Source: Serratia sp. H1w (lineage in GTDB: Bacteria; Pseudomonadota; Gammaproteobacteria; Enterobacterales; Enterobacteriaceae). From it: a DNA stretch of 64,000 nt. The notes beneath the pieces are model-generated. The model saw only the letters and a program-made list of their open reading frames with translations, ran no database searches and was not told where the DNA came from. Each line of letters opens with the position of its first letter. Within the stretch, counting starts at the first letter, position 1. Positions 58,707 through 64,000 of this stretch are shown piece after piece. Where the stretch lies: positions 1 to 64,000 of the forward strand of contig NZ_AYMQ01000033.1 in the NCBI RefSeq assembly GCF_000633355.1, given 5' to 3'. The position numbers and the translations under genes were made by a program.

Positions 58707-59396
58707 TCAGCCCTGACTGCAGCCGAATGAGCGTTCGGTACTGCTGTATCGCTTGGTGCGATGCTTTGCCATGTAGCTCAGACGGAAAGTCAGTGCATCC
58801 ACTTTCTTTCTGAAATCCGGCTTATTGATTTCCAGAAAAGCCAGGGGGTTACCCGGGAAATGGACTAACGTCAGATATTCATACCAGTCTCGTTTCTTCA
58901 TCGCACTCAGCCAGGCGTTTTGAATCAGGGATGCCAGACCTTTCCCCTGTTCATCGTAGCTTCCCAGAGCATTGAACGTGTCGGTGTTGACGAGGAGAGC
59001 CAGGTGATAATGCTTCTTGCCGCCCAGTTCCGGTTGCTCCAGCACCCAGACGTAACGTACTGAAGTACGGTGGCTTCGTTTCCCTTCCTTGGCTCTTCTC
59101 TGCCGATAAGCGACTATCTGAGCTTTCAGTGAGTCGATAAACCGGGACATCAGTCCCGGGCTCAAATCAGCATCGCTGGTAATACTGTCTCCCAAATCTC
59201 CGTTTTCCGGTAAGTGCAAATCCACCCTGATAACTGTGGTTTGTGGATGCTCCTTCAGTGCGTGGCAGAGCACTTCAGCGGTTCTTTGTAGATAAGCCAC
59301 ATTGAAAGGTGCCTGGCTTGGGTCGAGCTTCATAGGGTTAGTATTATCGAAAATAAACACAGTGGTTTCCTCCACCTGTCGAGGAACATCAGGCAT
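58707..59396 (-). CDS. Inovirus Gp2 family protein (YagK/YfjJ-like)
   Basis: A 229-residue protein of the YagK/YfjJ type found in CP4 islands of E. coli. It has conserved blocks such as IRVDLHLP, RYVWVLEQPELGGKKHYHLALLVN and the C-terminal DALTFRLSYMAKHRTKRYSSTERSFGCSQG. The paired His in KKHYHLALL resembles the metal-binding HxH of rolling-circle replication proteins, so a replication-initiator origin is possible. Its role in the islands is unknown. Confidence 0.8.
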   Translation of the reverse strand: MPDVPRQVEETTVFIFDNTNPMKLDPSQAPFNVAYLQRTAEVLCHALKEHPQTTVIRVDLHLPENGDLGDSITSDADLSPGLMSRFIDSLKAQIVAYRQRRAKEGKRSHRTSVRYVWVLEQPELGGKKHYHLALLVNTDTFNALGSYDEQGKGLASLIQNAWLSAMKKRDWYEYLTLVHFPGNPLAFLEINKPDFRKKVDALTFRLSYMAKHRTKRYSSTERSFGCSQG

Positions 59397-59702
59397 GGTG
59401 CTGCTATCCCGTAAAGCAGGCTGGCATAAGGTTTGGTTGGGGGAATAGATGGGATGCTGATGTTCTTAGTTGATTGACCAACGACTGCCATGGCTGCACA
59501 GCATCATTCACAACATAAGTGTTAGTAACTGATTGTATTGAAGTAATATATTACCTATCCGACAGTATCCTCATTCAGAGAGTCCTTTTGGCACAAGGCT
59601 TAACTGATTGTTTTACCGTCAATAATCACTCCGAAGTTAGCTGTCTCATATAACATGCATTTACAACGGAACAACGATGTTTCCTGCCAATACTTCAGAA
59701 AG
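59397..59702. other. Intergenic region, no gene seen
   Basis: This 306-base AT-rich stretch lies between the Gp2-family gene and the interrupted gene. It probably holds the promoter of the Gp2-family gene. I see no repeat or terminator that stands out. Confidence 0.4.
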
Positions 59703-60296
59703 TTAAATCAGTGGATCGACAACTGTGCGATACGCGAAAGTAACGTATTCATCCATTACGCTAGTTATCATCAAATTCTCCTCCTGCCTCCCGATGATCC
59801 AGTTGCAAAGCTCCTCATAGGTTCTGCGTTTCAGATTATCGGTCCAGTCATCAAGACAGTTTCCTAGCATTAAATCGTACCAGCATAACCAAACCATCTT
59901 CAGACGTAACTCAGAGCCACTGAACTGCCGAAATAAACTGATGAGTTTATTTGCCAGAGGACGCTGTTTTAAACGTACACACTCAGACAGCAAAATCCCC
60001 TCCAGCATGGGATGGTGAGCCAGCAGATGCTCTTGAGTTAATAAACTGACGTTCAGATCGTCATTGACGGTCATCGATGCTGCGGCTCTGCCATAAATAA
60101 TACGGTGCAGGCATTGTGGGACGATGGAAATAACCTCTTCTTCTCCTGGAAACTTAAGGCTGCCAACCGTCAGGGTATGATGGTGACCTATATTCTGGTG
60201 ACACATACCCGATCTGATCGCCAGCTTCGTGAAATCTGTCAGCTAGGTTTGATAATATTTATACAGCTCCTCGTAGCGTGGCTTGTAGTCTTTCAT
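59703..60296 (-). pseudogene. Island gene interrupted by an in-frame amber codon
   Basis: A start codon at 60296 has a good ribosome site (AAGGA, nine bases upstream) but runs only 17 codons (MKDYKPRYEELYKYYQT) to a TAG at 60243-60245. The same frame then continues without another stop to 59703, giving LTDFTKLAIRSG and then the 167-residue frame from the ATG at 60206, which has no good ribosome site of its own. The simplest reading is one protein of about 197 residues broken by a nonsense mutation. Restart at 60206 or amber suppression are alternatives. No family is recognised. Confidence 0.55.
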
Positions 60297-60392
60297 GGTT
60301 TATATTCCTTATGGCTTAAATTACAGGTAGCAGAAAACCGCCGGAGATACCGGGAAGTTATTAGTCTGCTGAGGGTTTAGTCGGAGTGGAGG

Positions 60393-60599
60393 TTATTTAC
60401 GGGACTGGTCGACACGTTCCTGGAGCCAGGCTTCCACTCCACTTTTCAGCCATCGGGAACTTCGCCCTAGTTTGATAGGTTTGGGAAAGGAACCATCTTT
60501 AATGAGCTTATAAATCCACTTATCTGTCATCTGAAGAAGCGTTGTGATAAATACCATGTCAACGAGTTGATCTTCGGTAAGCAAGGTAGGGGTATTCAT
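60393..60599 (-). CDS. AlpA family DNA-binding regulator/excisionase
   Basis: A 68-residue helix-turn-helix protein of the AlpA family (MNTPTLLTEDQLVDMVFITTLLQMTDKWIYKLIKDGSFPKPIKLG then SSRWLKSGVEAWLQERV). Members regulate the integrase and promote excision of P4/CP4-type islands. The ATG at 60599 has a GGAGAG ribosome site. It is transcribed toward the interrupted gene and diverges from the RHH gene. Confidence 0.93.
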   Translation of the reverse strand: MNTPTLLTEDQLVDMVFITTLLQMTDKWIYKLIKDGSFPKPIKLGRSSRWLKSGVEAWLQERVDQSRK

Positions 60600-61075
60600 G
60601 ATTTGTCTCTCCGGTTTTGAAAGGTAAGCCGGATTAGTGAAGTTTGATAACGACGACTGCTCCGGGACATATCCATGTGGAGATACGTAAAAAAAGCGAG
60701 TTATGTTTACCTCTGTTCCTGCCTTGGTATCAATGCTGGAGTTTTTCAAAGATAGAAGATAATGAGATGTTATTTCTAGGGCCATATTTTTCCACTCCAG
60801 ATAAAATTAACCGTTACGTATAGTGAAAATGGTTAAAAATATAAATGAAGAAATGCAAGATGATTGTGGGCTTGATAAAGGCTGCAATAATCTCTGTATA
60901 ACTTTGGAGAGAGAATGAAAATCATCATCCTCATTTGCATATGTAAACCACATCACATAACTGTCATTTCCCCCCTAGATCTTACACATGAAAGTTATTG
61001 ATATACAGCGCGGGGTTATGCTAAAAGTCATTGATTCACTGTAAATCACTTAGTGATATCAAGGAAGGTGCCGGT
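60600..61075. promoter_or_regulatory. Divergent regulatory region between alpA-like and RHH-protein genes
   Basis: This AT-rich 476-base region lies between divergent genes. The minus-strand frame is open upstream of the AlpA start but looks non-coding. Likely promoters for both genes lie here, for instance around TTGCATATGTAAACC near 60934; no firm hexamer pair is claimed. Confidence 0.4.
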
Positions 61076-61960
61076 ATGGTTAAGCTAGTGGGAAATGAGA
61101 GTAGTAAGATACGCAATCTTGAAAATAAACTTATTGCGAATAATTATCGTTTTCAATCTGGTGGAATAGATAAAGATTACCGGGCATATCAGGTGAGGGT
61201 TTTCAATTATCTTATTTCATTAAATATTCCAGAGCAAAAAATTAGTGATTTCCTTGCTGAAGTAGATAATAGCTATACAAGCGGCTTTCCATCAGAAAAT
61301 GAACTGGATTGGTATCGTAATGATCCACGAGCAAGTTTGTGGTTGGCTTGTGTATTATATGAAAAATTAAAATCAGAAACTCCTGAATACAATAGCGATT
61401 TTTTATCCCCTACGTCATTACAACCCAGTCATGATGTAAGAATTGATGCAATACGTCGCTGCATGGACGAATGGCCTATATTTTATATAACACAGTCTGA
61501 CTTTATGAAGGATCAAAGTATTGAGTGGGCAGGGTTACTTGATCAACATGATTTATTTAGGGGTGTTAGATCCAGTAAAGTTGATGTCTGTTCCTGGTTA
61601 AGGGATTACTTAAAGGGGAATACATCAATTGGACTGAAACGTATTTGTGGTAATTCTCCTGAAGAAATAATGTCGTGGTGCTATGCCAGTTACTTTATGT
61701 GGAGAAAAAACAGCCTGCACTCTCCGGATTCTGTCGAGTTGTTCATTAGGAAGTTTAAGAGCGCCTGGTCTACACAGAAAAACAGGAATAAAAATAAAGA
61801 AGAGAAAAAGCTTGTGACAATGAGTGTAAATATCTCTCAGCAAGCTCATGATATGCTGAGAGATATGTCTATGAAAGATACGATGTCAAATAACGCAATT
61901 ATAGAGAGTGCCATTCTTAGGCTATATAAAAGTAAAAATACTAAAGAACACTCCAAATAA
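61076..61960 (+). CDS. Hypothetical island protein with C-terminal ribbon-helix-helix-like region
   Basis: A 294-residue protein of unknown family, AT-rich in its DNA. Most of it (residues 1-240) is helical with many aromatic residues. A basic linker (TQKNRNKNKEEKK) leads to a C-terminal segment (LVTMSVNISQQAHDMLRDMSM then SNNAIIESAILRLYKS). That segment reads as a beta-strand and two helices of a ribbon-helix-helix DNA-binding fold. The start at 61076 has AAGGAAGG upstream. A strong terminator follows. It may be an island regulator or partition-like factor. Confidence 0.65.
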   Translation: MVKLVGNESSKIRNLENKLIANNYRFQSGGIDKDYRAYQVRVFNYLISLNIPEQKISDFLAEVDNSYTSGFPSENELDWYRNDPRASLWLACVLYEKLKSETPEYNSDFLSPTSLQPSHDVRIDAIRRCMDEWPIFYITQSDFMKDQSIEWAGLLDQHDLFRGVRSSKVDVCSWLRDYLKGNTSIGLKRICGNSPEEIMSWCYASYFMWRKNSLHSPDSVELFIRKFKSAWSTQKNRNKNKEEKKLVTMSVNISQQAHDMLRDMSMKDTMSNNAIIESAILRLYKSKNTKEHSK

Positions 61961-61989
61961 TTTCAGACAGATATTATCTCAGTGAATCA

Positions 61990-62025
61990 CCCGCATCCTT
62001 TACCGGATTGCGGGGCTTGTTATTT
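61990..62025 (+). terminator. Rho-independent terminator after the RHH-like gene
   Basis: Stem CCCGCATCC/GGATTGCGGG with one bulged T and a TTTACC loop is followed by GCTTGTTATTTTT. It lies 30 bases after the stop codon. Confidence 0.8.
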
Positions 62026-62044
62026 TTCACGCTGAGATCTTCGT

Positions 62045-62920
62045 ATGCAAAAATTGGACGGCCTTAAGGCCTTTGAGCAACCTCTGGCTTCACTGCCACA
62101 CCCGTTTCGCAACCTTATCCTTGAACGTCTTCGCAGTCTCACTCAATACGAGCCGGTAATCGGCATCATGGGTAAAACCGGAGCGGGTAAGTCGTCGCTC
62201 TGTAACGCGCTGTTCCAGGGAGAGGTAACACCTGTGAGCAATGTTGAAGCCTGCACCCGCGACGTGCTGAGCTTCCGGATCAGTAGTGGCTCTCACAGCC
62301 TGTTATTGGTCGACTTACCCGGAGTGGGGGAAAGTAAGGAACGTGACGAGGAGTACACCACGTTATACCGTCGGATCTTGCCCGAACTGGATTTGGTGTT
62401 ATGGGTAATCAAAGCCGATGACCGGGCACTGTCAGTGGATGAACACTTCTATAGCAAGGTGATGCTGGCGTATCAGCATCGGGTGCTGTTCGTGGTTAAT
62501 CAGGCTGACAAGGCTGAACCGTGCCATCAGTGGAATGCCACCAGCAATACACCATCTCATAGCCAACAATCGACAATTGAGGCCAAGCGGAGCGCGGTGC
62601 AGCAGCTCTTCCTGCCGCACCATCCAGTCTGTGTTGTATCGGCCCGAACGGGTTGGGGGCTGGATGCGATGGTAGAGACGATGATGCGCAGCCTGCCTGA
62701 CCGGGCCACCAGCCCACTGACAACACAACTGCACGGAAGGCTCTGCACCGAGCCGGTAAAAAAGCAGGCACGCGAGCGCTTTGGTCATGCCGTGGATGAA
62801 ATGATTGGCACTGTAGAGTCATCATCTTTTCTGCCAGCGCCTGTAAGGGCTGTGATTCGGACGGTGCGAGAAGCTGTGGTGACCGTTGCACGTGCCGTCT
62901 GGGACTGGATCTTCTTCTGA
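62045..62920 (+). CDS. YfjP/YeeP-type GTPase of CP4 islands
   Basis: A 291-residue Era-like GTPase. G1 is GKTGAGKS at 43-50, G3 is DLPGVGES, G4 is NQAD (FVVNQADKAE), and G5 is SARTG. The C terminus has a hydrophobic segment (VRAVIRTVREAVVTVARAVWDWIFF) that could touch the membrane. Homologues yfjP and yeeP lie in CP4-57 and CP4-44 of E. coli; their function is not known. The length is normal for YfjP. Confidence 0.92.
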   Translation: MQKLDGLKAFEQPLASLPHPFRNLILERLRSLTQYEPVIGIMGKTGAGKSSLCNALFQGEVTPVSNVEACTRDVLSFRISSGSHSLLLVDLPGVGESKERDEEYTTLYRRILPELDLVLWVIKADDRALSVDEHFYSKVMLAYQHRVLFVVNQADKAEPCHQWNATSNTPSHSQQSTIEAKRSAVQQLFLPHHPVCVVSARTGWGLDAMVETMMRSLPDRATSPLTTQLHGRLCTEPVKKQARERFGHAVDEMIGTVESSSFLPAPVRAVIRTVREAVVTVARAVWDWIFF

Positions 62921-63119
62921 CAACAACTTATGACGGACACTTCCTGTCCTTTCCTCGCTCAATTAATGAGCGATTAATTCACCTTCAACGCGCAAAGGCG
63001 CATTACAGCTGCAATTCTCGCACTGAAAAAATACGCCTTCCCATGTCCATACCCTGTCCGACCCCTTCGTTACACTAATCACTTAATTTTCAGCCTGTTA
63101 ACGGGATGGAGAAACTCTA
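62921..63119. other. Intergenic region with a small hairpin
   Basis: This 199-base region precedes the WYL-type regulator gene. It contains an inverted repeat CGCTCA/TGAGCG at 62956-62972 with an ATTAA loop, a possible operator. No gene is seen. Confidence 0.4.
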
Positions 63120-63824
63120 ATGTCCCAGACTGAGCGTCGCCATGAGCGGCTGGCGGTTCGGCTGTCCCTCATTATCAGCCGCCTTGTTGCTGGCGAAACA
63201 CTGGATATGGGCCTTCTTGCTGCTGAGTTTGGTGTATCGATCCGTACCCTGCGCCGGGATTTTCGTGAGCGACTAATGTACCTGGACCTGGAATATCGCG
63301 ATGGCACCTGTCGTCTGCTCTCAGGTAGCCATCAGCGTGAACTGGCTGTACTGACTTTTGCCCGTCAGTCAGGTGTGGAGGCCCTGTTTCCTGACATGGA
63401 TAACCACATGGTCAGCTCACTGCTGAGTGGGCCCGGTGAGTCTCCTTGCCTCATATGGGCAGGGGCAGAGTCATTGTCGCCACCCAGGCCAGGTATATTT
63501 ACACGCCTTGTCAGGGCCATATCAGAGCATCGCCGTGTGACGCTGCTGGCTGAAGGTTGTCGCTGTTCAGGGCTTGCACCATACCGCCTCGTACTCTGCG
63601 GCAGGCACTGGTATCTGACTGGAGAGCATCATCATCGCGTGGCGGTGTTTCCGCTGAACGATATCCATGCGGTTACCTTGCACCCGGAACTGTTCGTGCC
63701 TGACCTTCAGATTCGCAACGTTCTCGCCGAACCGGAATTACTCAGAGCCCTTCCCCATTTTCACGTTTTTCACTCACTGCTCGCCAGAACCGGCGACGGT
63801 CTTTTACCTCATAAGGAATCATGA
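63120..63824 (+). CDS. WYL-domain transcriptional regulator (YafY-like)
   Basis: A 234-residue regulator. The N-terminal helix-turn-helix (LIISRLVAGETLDMGLLAAEFGVSIRTLRRDFRERL) is followed by a WYL-type domain (LAPYRLVLCGRHWYLTGEHHHRVAVFPLNDIHAVTL), in which HWYL carries the motif. Relatives are standard cargo next to yfjP-type genes in CP4 islands. WYL proteins such as BrxR and CapW regulate phage-defence genes. Its stop overlaps the next start (ATGA). Confidence 0.9.
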   Translation: MSQTERRHERLAVRLSLIISRLVAGETLDMGLLAAEFGVSIRTLRRDFRERLMYLDLEYRDGTCRLLSGSHQRELAVLTFARQSGVEALFPDMDNHMVSSLLSGPGESPCLIWAGAESLSPPRPGIFTRLVRAISEHRRVTLLAEGCRCSGLAPYRLVLCGRHWYLTGEHHHRVAVFPLNDIHAVTLHPELFVPDLQIRNVLAEPELLRALPHFHVFHSLLARTGDGLLPHKES

Positions 63825-64000
63825 TGAAGAAATTACTGACCACAACGGCGCTGGCCGTCAGTCTCTGCGCTGGCGCTGTCTTTCCGGCGTCTGCCGAAAC
63901 TGTCGTGGGTACCGTCAAATTCTGGCAGTACATGCAGGCGGATGGCTGGAAATCGGCCGATGGCATGGACAATGACACGCTGAACAACACGCTCTACCAG
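63821..64000 (+). CDS. Secreted protein of unknown function, cut by the window end
   Basis: The first 60 residues are visible. A signal peptide (MMKKLLTTTALAVSLCAGAVFPASA) should be cleaved before ETVVGTV. The mature part begins VVGTVKFWQYMQADGW, with no family recognised. An AAGGA ribosome site lies a few bases upstream, and the start overlaps the WYL gene stop, so the two are coupled. The frame is open to the last base. Confidence 0.7.
   Translation, partial: MMKKLLTTTALAVSLCAGAVFPASAETVVGTVKFWQYMQADGWKSADGMDNDTLNNTLYQ

Noticed and set aside
37576-64000. CRISPR array
   Set aside because: No regular series of direct repeats with unique spacers was found; the paired 14-mers at 39207 and 39266 are only two copies around a promoter.

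Overview
The window looks like chromosomal DNA of a gamma-proteobacterium of the Enterobacterales, probably Serratia or a close relative. The core genes argI, rraB, miaE, yjgM, valS, holC, pepA, lptF and lptG follow the order and sequence typical of that order, and a CP4/P4-type genomic island sits in a tRNA-Leu gene. The species cannot be fixed from sequence alone.

Bases 1-14800 are housekeeping DNA: arginine biosynthesis (argI, with a textbook pair of ARG boxes), RNase E inhibition (rraB), tRNA modification (miaE), a secreted DUF1176 protein, a GMC oxidoreductase, an acetyltransferase, valyl-tRNA synthetase, DNA polymerase III chi, leucyl aminopeptidase, and the LptFG part of the LPS export machine. 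Short palindromic repeats of one family recur 3' of several genes.

Bases 15000-28700 carry a complete type II choline-utilisation (cut) microcompartment locus, read leftward. It has three tandem BMC-H shell genes, a CoA-acylating aldehyde dehydrogenase, a pentameric shell vertex protein, an iron alcohol dehydrogenase, the long form of the glycyl-radical choline TMA-lyase CutC with its activase CutD, a tailed BMC-H protein, a PduL phosphotransacylase, a further small BMC-associated protein and a paired SMR transporter. Choline would be cleaved to trimethylamine and acetaldehyde inside the shell. Acetaldehyde would then dismutate to ethanol and acetyl-CoA, and acetyl-CoA would yield acetyl phosphate. 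A ToxR/MarT-like membrane regulator with a FidL-like partner and a TetR regulator lie upstream.

Bases 28900-37300 hold two carbohydrate-catabolic units. One is a DeoR regulator, an erythronate-dehydrogenase-like enzyme and a GntP permease. The other is a DeoC-like aldolase, an FGGY kinase, a FucP-like symporter, a VOC protein and a second DeoR regulator.

From tRNA-Leu(CAA) (37576-37660) to the window end is a genomic island with a P4-type integrase. It is a defence island. It holds a solitary half-HsdS plus HsdM cassette behind an operator-flanked promoter, and a six-gene overlapping operon (hsdM, hsdS, two DUF262 genes, hsdR, a zinc metallopeptidase). It also holds a 1376-residue protein joining a SesB/SERAC1-like lipase domain to a STAND-type NTPase. 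The right part has CP4-57-like cargo: an inovirus Gp2-family protein, an interrupted gene, an AlpA-type regulator, a probable ribbon-helix-helix protein, a YfjP-type GTPase, a WYL/YafY-like regulator and a secreted protein cut by the window edge. No second attachment site was seen, so the island continues past base 64000.
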